A stretch of DNA of 12,922 bases from NCBI GenBank assembly GCA_964528095.1, contig CAZGSG010000160.1:1-12922 (forward strand). Direction: 5' to 3'. Numbering within the stretch: position 1 is the stretch's first letter; each line of letters begins with the position of its first letter. A program made the translations under genes and the position numbers. Under the pieces are notes generated by a model. That model was given only the letters and a program-made list of their open reading frames with translations, had not been told where the DNA came from and searched no databases. This document shows positions 1-7,393 of the stretch, piece after piece. The DNA is from CAZGSG01 sp964528095 (GTDB lineage Bacteria > Bacteroidota > Bacteroidia > Chitinophagales > Chitinophagaceae).

Positions 1-1
1 A

Positions 2-382
2 CGCCTGAGCTTTATGTTCACCTGCGGTCTTTGCCTGCTCATCAATCTTTTCCCTTCGCTTTTCCTATCCATCTAGGGCAGGGAAGAAAGTGTTATCAAC
101 GATGCGATACATGTGTTACAGATAGTATCAATAGCATTGTTACTTATGTCTGTTTCTACCGTATGGCTCAATAGTGTTACGGGCACCGCCAACACAAAGG
201 TCAACCTCGGTATCGAGATCATTGCTATTTTTGTTTACGGTGTCTATGTTTATCTTGTACTGCGCGTCTGGCATTTGTCGCTGGTATGGGCCTGGGCCTC
301 TGAATTCCTTTACTGGTCGGTGATATTCTCGTTGGCATACCTGTATATGCAGAGCGGCAGGTGGAAACAAAAGATGATCTAG
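2..382 (+). pseudogene. MATE family efflux transporter, C-terminal part, interrupted by in-frame TAG
   Basis: One reading frame runs from the left edge to the TAG at 380-382 and encodes the last membrane segments of a MATE-type (NorM/DinF-like) Na+ or H+ coupled drug exporter. The part after residue 37 has the hydrophobic pattern and the ending (VTGTANTKVN, then LYWSVIFSLAYLYMQSGRWK) that I recognise from the C-terminus of Bacteroidota MATE proteins. The frame is broken by TAG at 74-76, in the context LSI-stop-G, where relatives usually read I-Y-G, so one base change from a Tyr codon explains it. Reading resumes in the same frame with no indel. The 5' end lies outside the window. A GTG at 113 could open a short 89-aa reading frame, but this would be a fragment rather than a gene of its own. 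This could be a real nonsense mutation or an assembly error, since the region is next to a gap. The family call is from memory of family sequences. Confidence 0.68.
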
Positions 383-468
383 TAAAGAGATTTACTCCCT
401 CTTAGTAATTTAAAGAAATGAAAAATATAGTATTTTTTATCCATCACAAAAACAGGCTGTAGTGTTCA

Positions 469-478
469 NNNNNNNNNN
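469..478. other. Assembly gap (10 N) at the start of the DUF2625 gene
   Basis: Ten Ns of conventional length interrupt the sequence just before the signal-peptide region of the next gene. Both sides of the gap carry a TAT(n) poly-T stretch (431-438 and 479-488), suggesting that contigs broke at a homopolymer and that the true distance is not ten bases. Confidence 0.95.
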
Positions 479-486
479 TATTTTTT

Positions 487-1221
487 TTGCTCATTGTATT
501 CGTTTGCCTGGATAGTTTCAGCCAGGTAAAAATGAAAACAACTGAACAGTTAATTAATTCAAAAGAGCCCGGCTGGCCGATCGTAAAAGGCTGGATCGAT
601 TCCGCTAAAAACAAGGTGGTGATACTCCCTTGTGATAAGGAGAAGGCAAAAGAAGCGCTTTATCACACACAGGTCACAACAAGATCTCCGATGGGCGCTA
701 TTATCTATGCAACGGGTGGTTTGCTGGTTGATCATGGCTGGGTCCGGATACTCGGATCGGGAAGTAAGGAATTGAAAAGAAGCCTGCCCGACTGGAATAA
801 AGGAAAAACATTCCAGGAATTTGGAGATAGGCCTTCTTTCCTGCTGGTTGCCGATGATGCCGCCGGAGGCTTCTTTGCCCTCAATGGTGGTGCAGTGGGA
901 ACTGATACAACTATGCTTTATTATCTTGCTCCCGATGATCTTCAATGGCATCCCATGTCGCTTAGCTATAGCGAATTCCTGGATTTTTGTTTTAATGGTA
1001 ATCTCGTTGAATTTTATGAAGGTATCCGCTGGTTGAACTGGAAGGACGATCTGGTTAACCTGGATGCGGATAAAGTGTATAATTTTTATCCGACCTTATG
1101 GTCTGAAGAAGGAAAGGAACTCGATCTCGGTAAGGCTTTAAGAACCGCGATACCAGCCGAAGCACAGTATAAGATGAATATGAATTTTCGAAAACAAAAA
1201 GGGATCGACCGGGAAAAATAG
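487..1221 (+). CDS. DUF2625 family protein with N-terminal signal peptide; start obscured by gap
   Basis: The protein matches the DUF2625 family, whose function is not known. Counting from the TTG at 487, visible family features are EPGWP near residue 27, the TTRSPMGAI stretch (64-72), TGGLLVDHGWVRILGSG (76-92), FLLVADDAAGGFFALNGGAVG (118-138), and FYEGIRWLNW near 176-185. Before the domain comes a hydrophobic stretch ending in DSFSQ, which looks like a Sec signal peptide, so the protein is probably exported to the periplasm. The 487 TTG is only the first possible start after the gap. The true start is likely ATG at 418 or within the missing sequence, because 418-438 encodes MKNIVFF, which joins smoothly to FFLLIVFVC. 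An internal ATG at 532 would give a 229-aa cytosolic form. The gene runs tail to tail with folB, ending 44 bases from its stop. Confidence 0.8.
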   Translation: MLIVFVCLDSFSQVKMKTTEQLINSKEPGWPIVKGWIDSAKNKVVILPCDKEKAKEALYHTQVTTRSPMGAIIYATGGLLVDHGWVRILGSGSKELKRSLPDWNKGKTFQEFGDRPSFLLVADDAAGGFFALNGGAVGTDTTMLYYLAPDDLQWHPMSLSYSEFLDFCFNGNLVEFYEGIRWLNWKDDLVNLDADKVYNFYPTLWSEEGKELDLGKALRTAIPAEAQYKMNMNFRKQKGIDREK

Positions 1222-1250
1222 GCTGACACGATACGGCATATTATTCAGCC
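1211..1250 (-). terminator. Possible intrinsic terminator of folB
   Basis: On the minus strand, a GGCTGA...TCAGCC stem (1245-1250 with 1221-1226) is followed directly by TATTTTTCC. The 18-base loop is long and the stem only six pairs, so the call is tentative. It lies just past the folB stop in a convergent gene junction and overlaps the stop of the DUF2625 gene. Confidence 0.4.
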
Positions 1251-1265
1251 CGCATAACCCTTCAT

Positions 1266-1628
1266 TTAAAATTGAGCTTTATAACTCACGGTTACACTTC
1301 CGGAAAATTTATCAATAGGAGGATTCAGTTTTTCTACGGATACATTTACTTCTTTGACGATATGAAATCGTTCTTGTACATTATGCGCAATCGTCTGTAC
1401 AAGTGTTTCCAGCAGGTCTACCGGTTTTTCCATGGTAGTATTGATGATCTCAAATAACTGTGCATAGTTGATCGTCTCATCCAATGAATGAATAGTACCT
1501 GGTCCGGGCTGATAAGTCACCAGCATATTCACTACAAAATCATTGCCTTTCTGCCGCTCCTCAGGATACAATCCATGATAAGCCCTGAAGCGCACATTGT
1601 TCAGCGAGATGGTAAGAAGATCAGGCAT
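1266..1628 (-). CDS. folB: Dihydroneopterin aldolase
   Basis: FolB cleaves 7,8-dihydroneopterin to 6-hydroxymethyl-7,8-dihydropterin and glycolaldehyde in cytosolic tetrahydrofolate synthesis. At 120 aa it has the family's usual length and its single tunnel-fold domain. Visible markers are the N-terminal AYHGLYPEER (16-25, with the conserved Glu at 23/24), the TINY motif with Tyr55, the LLETL segment with substrate-binding Glu74, and VEKLNPP with the catalytic Lys100. The ATG at 1626-1628 is the natural start, giving MPDLLTISLNNVRFRAYHG. It lies 125 bases downstream of trxB on the same strand, separated by an AT-rich inverted repeat, so co-transcription is uncertain. The close relative FolX (an epimerase) is less likely in Bacteroidota, but the two cannot be separated fully by eye. 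Confidence 0.92.
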   Translation of the reverse strand: MPDLLTISLNNVRFRAYHGLYPEERQKGNDFVVNMLVTYQPGPGTIHSLDETINYAQLFEIINTTMEKPVDLLETLVQTIAHNVQERFHIVKEVNVSVEKLNPPIDKFSGSVTVSYKAQF

Positions 1629-1655
1629 TGCGATTTGTTAGATTATTCCAGGTTA

Positions 1656-1751
1656 AATTCAAAATTAAAAATTAAAAAATCAAAAATAGTCCCCGGTATT
1701 AGTTAGATGTTACATGTTATGGAGATCATTTTTAATTTTGAATTTTGAATT
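1656..1751. repeat. AT-rich inverted repeat with internal AATTCAAAATT units, between trxB and folB
   Basis: The arm at 1656-1678 and the reverse complement of 1729-1751 agree at 22 of 23 positions, separated by a 50-base centre. The arms are built from repeats of the form AATTCAAAATT / AAAATTAAAAATT. The element fills nearly the whole trxB-folB spacer. It could act as a terminator or mRNA 3'-end stabiliser for trxB, or be a copy of a dispersed intergenic repeat. The arm pairing is seen directly; the role is inferred. Confidence 0.75.
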
Positions 1752-1753
1752 CC

Positions 1754-2704
1754 TCAATGTAGTCCTTTCGAACTAAGATACCGTTCCGCATCAAGTGCCG
1801 CCATACAACCACTACCAGCCGCGGTTACAGCCTGCCGGTATATTTTATCCTGTACATCACCTGCTGCAAAAACACCTTCTATATTTGTTTTCGAAGTGCC
1901 GGGTATTGTTTTCAGATAACCGGCCTCATCCATTTCAAGCCATCCTTTGAAGATGCCAGAATTGGGTTCGTGACCGATCGCAACAAAAAATCCATTGATA
2001 GCAATCTCTGAAAGTTCACCGGTCTTGTTATTTTTTATACGTACAGCGTTTACTGTCTTTTCTCCCAGGATCTCATCTGTTTCGGTATTCCAGTACACTT
2101 TGATATTGGGCGTGTTCAATACCCTGTCCTGCATCACCTTGCTTGCTTTCATTTCATCTTTGCGGATGAACATATGTACCTGTGTACAAAGTTTGGAAAG
2201 ATACAATGCTTCTTCTGCGGCGGTATCGCCCGCTCCTACTATCGCCACTTCTTTCCCTCTGAAAAAGAATCCGTCGCATACTGCGCAGGCACTCACTCCA
2301 AATCCGTTCAGTCTTTCTTCGCTGGGCAGACCAAGCCATTTGGCCGAAGCCCCCGTAGCAATAATCACCGCATCTGCTTCTATCCATTTTTCTTCGTCGA
2401 TCTCTATTTTATAAGGCTGGGAAGAAAAATCCACTTTTGTAGCCAGGCCGTAGCGGATATCGGCACCCATCCGGTTCGCCTGTTTTTCAAAATCAACCAT
2501 CATCTCGGGCCCCTGTATCCCGTTTGCATAGCCAGGGTAATTTTCTACTTCAGTGGTAATGGTCAGTTGTCCGCCAGGCTGAATACCCTGGTACAGCACG
2601 GGTTTCAAATTGGCTCTTGCAGCATAGATCGCCGCGGTGTAGCCCGCAGGACCGCTGCCGATGATCAATACGTCCACTTTTTCATGTATGGTAGTTGCTT
2701 CCAT
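1754..2704 (-). CDS. trxB: Thioredoxin-disulfide reductase
   Basis: TrxB is a cytosolic FAD enzyme that uses NADPH to reduce thioredoxin. At 316 aa it is the standard low-molecular-weight form. Visible features are the FAD-binding GSGPAG (16-21), the redox-active CAVCDG with Cys140 and Cys143, the NADPH-binding GAGDTAAEEA (157-166), the basic IRKDEMKAS segment (180-188) in the place of the E. coli phosphate-binding arginines, and the C-terminal GVFAAGDV (277-284). All catalytic positions are present, and no frameshift is seen. The ATG at 2702-2704 is preceded by a good Bacteroidota-type promoter match. It is transcribed apart from the RND operon, which ends 203 bases upstream with its own terminator. 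Confidence 0.95.
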   Translation of the reverse strand: MEATTIHEKVDVLIIGSGPAGYTAAIYAARANLKPVLYQGIQPGGQLTITTEVENYPGYANGIQGPEMMVDFEKQANRMGADIRYGLATKVDFSSQPYKIEIDEEKWIEADAVIIATGASAKWLGLPSEERLNGFGVSACAVCDGFFFRGKEVAIVGAGDTAAEEALYLSKLCTQVHMFIRKDEMKASKVMQDRVLNTPNIKVYWNTETDEILGEKTVNAVRIKNNKTGELSEIAINGFFVAIGHEPNSGIFKGWLEMDEAGYLKTIPGTSKTNIEGVFAAGDVQDKIYRQAVTAAGSGCMAALDAERYLSSKGLH

Positions 2705-2726
2705 TCTCCAGTTTCAATTTAATCGT

Positions 2727-2754
2727 CAAAAATAAGCGTAAATATGTTCTCAAA
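2727..2754 (-). promoter_or_regulatory. Candidate Bacteroidota-type promoter of trxB
   Basis: On the minus strand TTTG (2751-2754) and a full TATTTTTG match to the TAnnTTTG -7 element (2727-2734) are separated by 16 bases, slightly short of the usual spacing. The -7 box ends 22 bases before the trxB ATG, leaving a short leader. The boxes are seen; activity is inferred from the known promoter consensus of this phylum. Confidence 0.55.
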
Positions 2755-2851
2755 CTTTGTTTCGCAGCCTATCTGAATAGCATGTGTACAAACAGGAACC
2801 GCAATGTAAAAACAATTTCTGCAAAAGAAAGTTTATCCCCGGCTTGCGCTT

Positions 2852-2887
2852 ATGAAAATAGCCACCTGCCGTGAGGCGGATGGCTAT
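2852..2887 (-). terminator. Intrinsic terminator after the RND efflux operon
   Basis: The arms 2858-2870 and 2875-2887 form a 13-pair, GC-rich stem with one mismatch and one G-U pair around a four-base loop. On the minus strand the hairpin is followed by TATTTTC. It sits 21 bases past the RND pump stop, in the right orientation to end the operon before the trxB promoter. The T-tract is short. Confidence 0.65.
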
Positions 2888-2907
2888 AAAAATTATTATA
2901 AAAAGGG

Positions 2908-5900
2908 TTAACCCAATCGTTCATCTATAATGCGCTGATCAATTACTTCCTCCTGCTTTTGTTCTTCCTGCAGGCGTTTTATTTTCTTACCGTAAGATAG
3001 CCGGGTGATCAATGCAAATAATACCGGCACCACGAAGATCGCCAGTGTAGTAGCCGCGATCATACCGCCGAATACCGTCCACCCAATGGTTTTACGGCTT
3101 TCTGCCGCGGCACCGGTTGCAAAAGCCAGTGGCAATACACCAAGGATGAAGGCAAGGGAGGTCATCACAATGGGTCGAAGACGCAACTGCACTGCCTGCA
3201 ATGTTGCAGGGATCACAGCAATGCCCCGGTCCACCCTTTCTTTGGCAAATTCCACGATCAGGATGGCATTCTTGGCCGCCAGCCCTATCAGCGTTATTAA
3301 ACCGATCTGGGCATAAATATTATTACTCAGGCTTGGGATAAATGTTAAGGTCAGGATCGATCCAAGCGCGCCGATCGGCACAGCAAATAATACGGAGAAT
3401 GGAACCGACCAGCTTTCATACAATGCTGCCAGGAACAGGAATACAAAAATCAGCGAAATCGCGAATATGGTCGTTTGCTGATTACCGGCTTTTATTTCTT
3501 CACGGCTCATACCCGAAAACTCATATCCATATCCGGCAGGCAGGGTCTTGGCAACTTCCTCCAGCGCCTTTATCGCTTCCCCGCTACTAACACCAGGCTT
3601 TGGAGAACCATTTATCTCTACTGACCTGTATACATTGTAATGCGAAATAACGGCAGGTGCTTCGATGGTGCGTGATGTGATCAATGATCCCAATGGTACC
3701 ATATTGCCCTGGTTATTGCGTACATAGAATTTTTCAATATTGGACAACGAACTTCTGAATGTACTATCGGCCTGGGTCATTACCCGGAAATTACGGCCAT
3801 AGAGATTAAAGTCGTTTACATAACTACTTCCTAAATAATTGGACAGTGTGCTATACACATCCGATACCGATACGCCCAGTTTTTTTGCCTGCTCCTTGTC
3901 CACATCTACCTGGTAACTTGGAGTACGGGCATTAAAGAATGTATACGCCATTGCTATTTCCGGCCGCTGGTTCAGTTTGGCAAGAAAATCCTGCGTCACT
4001 TTTTCAAATTGCTGGATATTATCTGTAGTACCTGTCTGTTGTAATTCAAACGTAAAACCAGAAGTGGCTCCCAATCCAGGAATCGCAGGAGGGGCAATAG
4101 GTAATACACGGGCTTCTTTGATATCTGCTGTCACGGCCCTGATCTTGGCGATCACGCTCTGTACGTGGTGCTCCTTCCCTTTCCGGTCATCCCAGGGTTG
4201 CAGGCTCACGAACATAGTACCTACATTGGCCTTATTGGAAAAGCTGACAATGTTAAGTCCGGCCAGTCCACCCACTACTTTAATCTCAGGCAGTTTCTGT
4301 ACTCTTGCCATGATCTCTTTTAGCATGGCAATGCTGCGGGTAGTTGAGGATGCCTCCGGCATTTCATAGGTAACAAACATCCTTCCTTCATCTTCTGTTG
4401 GAATAAACCCTGTCGGTTTATTTTTAAACAGGAAGAACAAACCAACAAAAAGCACGACCATCATCACCAGTACATAAGGTGTTCTCCTGATCCATGAACC
4501 AACTCCTCTTGTATAGCTGCTTGTCAGTTTACCAAACCACCGGTTGAATGCTGCAAAGAATTTCTCAAGAATATTCTTTTTGGCAGCCGCATCTTTTGAA
4601 GGACGCAACATAAGGGTACACAAAGCAGGCGTGAGAGATAATGCCACAAATGCGGAGATCAGTACAGATACCGCAATCGTAATGGCAAACTGCTGAAACA
4701 GTCTTCCGACTATACCAGGAATAAAGCCCACCGGAACAAATACTGCAGCAAGGATCAATGCGATAGCGATTACCGGCCCCGATATATCTTTCATCGCCTT
4801 GCGGGTTGCTTCTTTCGGCGACATCTTTTCGTGATCGATATTATGTTGCACCGCTTCCACCACTACGATCGCGTCATCCACCACTATACCAATCGCCAAA
4901 ACAAAAGCGAATAAGGTAAGCGTGTTGATCGTAAAGCCCATCGGCCCGAAAAAGATAAATGTACCTATTAATGATACCGGTATGGCCAGGATAGGAATAA
5001 GTGTGGCGCGCCAGTTCTGAAGGAATAAAAACACAACAAGCACTACGAGTATCAGGGCCTCCACCAGTGTATGCACCACTTCATTGATAGATACTTCTAC
5101 AACAGTGGCTGTTTCAAGCGGTACTAAAAAATCAATATCCTGGGGAAATGATTTACGCATTTGCTCCAGCGCATTATTGATCCCTTTATAGGTATCCAGC
5201 GCATTCGCGCCGGGAGCCTGGTATACCAACACAAAGGCGGCAGGTTTACCATTTACAAACGCATTGGCAGTATAGTCGAATTTTCCCAACTCAACTCTTG
5301 CGATATCCCTTAAGTAAACAATACTACCGTCTGCAGGTCGTGACCGAACGATAATACTCTCAAATTGGTCCTTTGTATTGATCCGGCTATTGGTAAGTAC
5401 ACTGTACTCAAAACTCTGCATGCCGGGCTGCGGATTACCGCCCACCGTACCCGCGGCTGTCTGCAGGTTTTGTTCCTGCAATGCTGCATTCACTTCACCT
5501 GGTGTGATCCCTAATGAAGCAAGTTTTTCCGGGTTTAACCAGATCCGCATACTAAAATCATCTGCACGGGAAAATATATCACCCACACCCTTTACACGCA
5601 ATAAGGCATCTTTTACATACAGGTTTACATAGTTACCTACAAATGTCGCGTCATGGGTACCATTAGGCGAATAAAATGCCAGCGCCATCATGATACTCGG
5701 GTTCCGTTTACGAACGGTAAGCCCCAGTCGTTTTACCGCATCTGGTAATGTTGGTTCAGCCACACTCACCCTGTTCTGCACATCAAGTGTAGCGATATTA
5801 ATATCCGTTCCTACTTCAAAGTTTACCGTGATACTGCTCTGACCGCTACTGGTACTGTTACTGCTCATGTAGGTCATACCGGGTGTTCCATTCACCTGTG

Positions 5901-6102
5901 TCTCGATAGCAGTGGTGGTCGTTTGTTCTACCGTTTGCGCGTCTGCTCCAGTGAAGTTACCGGAAATGGATACGGTGGGCGGTGAGATCTCGGGATACTG
6001 AGCAACCGGAAGACTGATGAGGGAGATAATACCTACCAGGACCAGTACGATGGAAATAACTATAGCGGTGACTGGTCTTTTTATAAAAGTTTCTGCTATC
6101 AT
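2908..6102 (-). CDS. RND multidrug efflux pump, AcrB-like inner-membrane subunit (HAE1 family)
   Basis: This is the proton-driven inner-membrane pump of a tripartite exporter. At 1064 aa it has the full length and internal duplication of HAE1 permeases. It starts with the typical MIAETFIKRP and a first membrane helix at about 11-31, followed by VAQYPEISPPTV. Proton-relay residues are visible: Asp409 and Asp410 in GIVVDD (405-410) and a Lys near 944 in GLAAKNAILIVE. The second half begins with helix LVMMVVLFVGLFF and ends with the IGWTVFGGM and VPVLFAL helices plus a charged 25-residue cytosolic tail. The substrate cannot be told from sequence, but the family mostly exports hydrophobic or amphiphilic drugs. 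It is the last gene of the operon, 112 bases after the adaptor. No frameshift or missing key residue is seen. AcrB and MexB are the best-known relatives. Confidence 0.95.
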   Translation of the reverse strand: MIAETFIKRPVTAIVISIVLVLVGIISLISLPVAQYPEISPPTVSISGNFTGADAQTVEQTTTTAIETQVNGTPGMTYMSSNSTSSGQSSITVNFEVGTDINIATLDVQNRVSVAEPTLPDAVKRLGLTVRKRNPSIMMALAFYSPNGTHDATFVGNYVNLYVKDALLRVKGVGDIFSRADDFSMRIWLNPEKLASLGITPGEVNAALQEQNLQTAAGTVGGNPQPGMQSFEYSVLTNSRINTKDQFESIIVRSRPADGSIVYLRDIARVELGKFDYTANAFVNGKPAAFVLVYQAPGANALDTYKGINNALEQMRKSFPQDIDFLVPLETATVVEVSINEVVHTLVEALILVVLVVFLFLQNWRATLIPILAIPVSLIGTFIFFGPMGFTINTLTLFAFVLAIGIVVDDAIVVVEAVQHNIDHEKMSPKEATRKAMKDISGPVIAIALILAAVFVPVGFIPGIVGRLFQQFAITIAVSVLISAFVALSLTPALCTLMLRPSKDAAAKKNILEKFFAAFNRWFGKLTSSYTRGVGSWIRRTPYVLVMMVVLFVGLFFLFKNKPTGFIPTEDEGRMFVTYEMPEASSTTRSIAMLKEIMARVQKLPEIKVVGGLAGLNIVSFSNKANVGTMFVSLQPWDDRKGKEHHVQSVIAKIRAVTADIKEARVLPIAPPAIPGLGATSGFTFELQQTGTTDNIQQFEKVTQDFLAKLNQRPEIAMAYTFFNARTPSYQVDVDKEQAKKLGVSVSDVYSTLSNYLGSSYVNDFNLYGRNFRVMTQADSTFRSSLSNIEKFYVRNNQGNMVPLGSLITSRTIEAPAVISHYNVYRSVEINGSPKPGVSSGEAIKALEEVAKTLPAGYGYEFSGMSREEIKAGNQQTTIFAISLIFVFLFLAALYESWSVPFSVLFAVPIGALGSILTLTFIPSLSNNIYAQIGLITLIGLAAKNAILIVEFAKERVDRGIAVIPATLQAVQLRLRPIVMTSLAFILGVLPLAFATGAAAESRKTIGWTVFGGMIAATTLAIFVVPVLFALITRLSYGKKIKRLQEEQKQEEVIDQRIIDERLG

Positions 6103-6214
6103 ATGCTAATCATAGTGAAATAATAATTCAATTTCAACATCTGCAAATCTGAAAGACAGGGTCTGTTGAATCAACATCAATCCGCCATCCATTTTTGCTT
6201 TTAAATGCACAAGC

Positions 6215-7333
6215 TTATTTCTTTGGTGCCTCGGCTGTCGTAATAACAGAGCCCTGGCGTAGATTCTGTACTCCCTGTATTACGATTTTTTCACCTTGCT
6301 TTAAACCGTCTTTTACAATAATGTTAGCTCCCAGCGACTTGCCTAAAACAAGTTTGCGCTGCGCCACTTTATTGCTATCGCCCACCACGTATACAAAGAA
6401 CTCACCCAATTGCTCAGTCACTGCTTTGTAAGGAATGGTTACTGATTGTTCTGCGTTATTGTTCAATACTCTTACCGTTGTACTCATGCCGGCCTTGAGC
6501 ATTTTTTTATTGTTAGGAAATACCAACCTTGTTTTTATTGAACCGGTTTGCGGGTCAACGGCACGGTCTATCAATCCGATGCTGCCTGAAAAAGGATATA
6601 TATCCGATCCAAATGCTATGGTAAATGTAGAATCGCCTTTTTTCGCTTTTTCCTGCAACAGGGAGAACCGGTAAACCTCTTTCTGATCCACGTTAAAATC
6701 AACGGCAATGGGATCGTCCGTAGATACCGTGTTTAATATGGTTTGACCTGCCACAACTGAAGTACCTGTTCTTACCTGTGAGATCCCAATGGTACCGCTG
6801 AATGGTGCAGTGATGGTAGCAAAACTAACATTGGCTCTTACTGCATTTACATTGGCCTTAGCCGCATCCACCTGTTTCTTCGCTGCTTCGAGAGCCGCGT
6901 CCGCATAATCGACCTGTTGCTTGGCTATCGCGTCTTTTTTATCCAGTTCATGATAACGATCGGCGTCTTTTTGCGCTTTCAGCATATTGGTTTCCTGCAC
7001 CTGCAGGTTGGCTACCGATTGCTGGTAATTGGCATTATACAATTGCTGATCGATGGAATAAAGCCGCTGTCCTTTGCTCACTTTATCACCATCTTTAAAA
7101 TAGATAGCGGTAACATACCCTGTCACCTGTGCCCTGATCTCAGTCTGGTTCAATGCCACGACCGTTGCAGGATACTCATCATAGTAAGAAGCATTAGTTG
7201 AAGATACTTCTTCTACTGTCACTGGCACGGCAGGCGGAGGGCCTTGCTGCTGTTGTTGCTGTTTACCTCCACAGGAGGATAAGAAAAAAACAAAACCGGC
7301 AACAACAAAAAATTTACTTGTCTTGAATAACAT
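6215..7333 (-). CDS. RND efflux periplasmic adaptor subunit (membrane fusion protein), lipoprotein
   Basis: This AcrA/MexA-like adaptor joins the RND pump to the outer-membrane channel. The first 20 residues are a signal peptide with a lipobox LSSC, so Cys21 should be lipidated and anchor the protein. Then come six consecutive Gln (25-30), two half lipoyl domains (about 65-100 and 170-205, the second with ITAPFSGTIG), an alpha-helical coiled-coil hairpin between them (about 101-168), a beta-barrel (about 208-290) and a membrane-proximal domain to 372. The length is normal for the family. It is the middle gene: 60 bases after the TolC-like gene and 112 before the pump gene. Lgt, encoded at 10164-11324, would be the enzyme that adds the lipid. 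Confidence 0.95.
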   Translation of the reverse strand: MLFKTSKFFVVAGFVFFLSSCGGKQQQQQQGPPPAVPVTVEEVSSTNASYYDEYPATVVALNQTEIRAQVTGYVTAIYFKDGDKVSKGQRLYSIDQQLYNANYQQSVANLQVQETNMLKAQKDADRYHELDKKDAIAKQQVDYADAALEAAKKQVDAAKANVNAVRANVSFATITAPFSGTIGISQVRTGTSVVAGQTILNTVSTDDPIAVDFNVDQKEVYRFSLLQEKAKKGDSTFTIAFGSDIYPFSGSIGLIDRAVDPQTGSIKTRLVFPNNKKMLKAGMSTTVRVLNNNAEQSVTIPYKAVTEQLGEFFVYVVGDSNKVAQRKLVLGKSLGANIIVKDGLKQGEKIVIQGVQNLRQGSVITTAEAPKK

Positions 7334-7393
7334 ATAACTATATTAAAAATTCAAATTTCCAGCCTGCTATTTTTAGAAGCTGGTCGCTGGTTG

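Noticed and set aside
1995..2722. Long plus-strand frames opposite trxB
   Set aside because: They are antisense shadows of a well-conserved gene and resemble no family.
6164..6176. Palindrome TGTTGA-A-TCAACA between adaptor and pump genes
   Set aside because: It is short, lacks a T-tract and lies within an operon spacer. Chance is a sufficient explanation.
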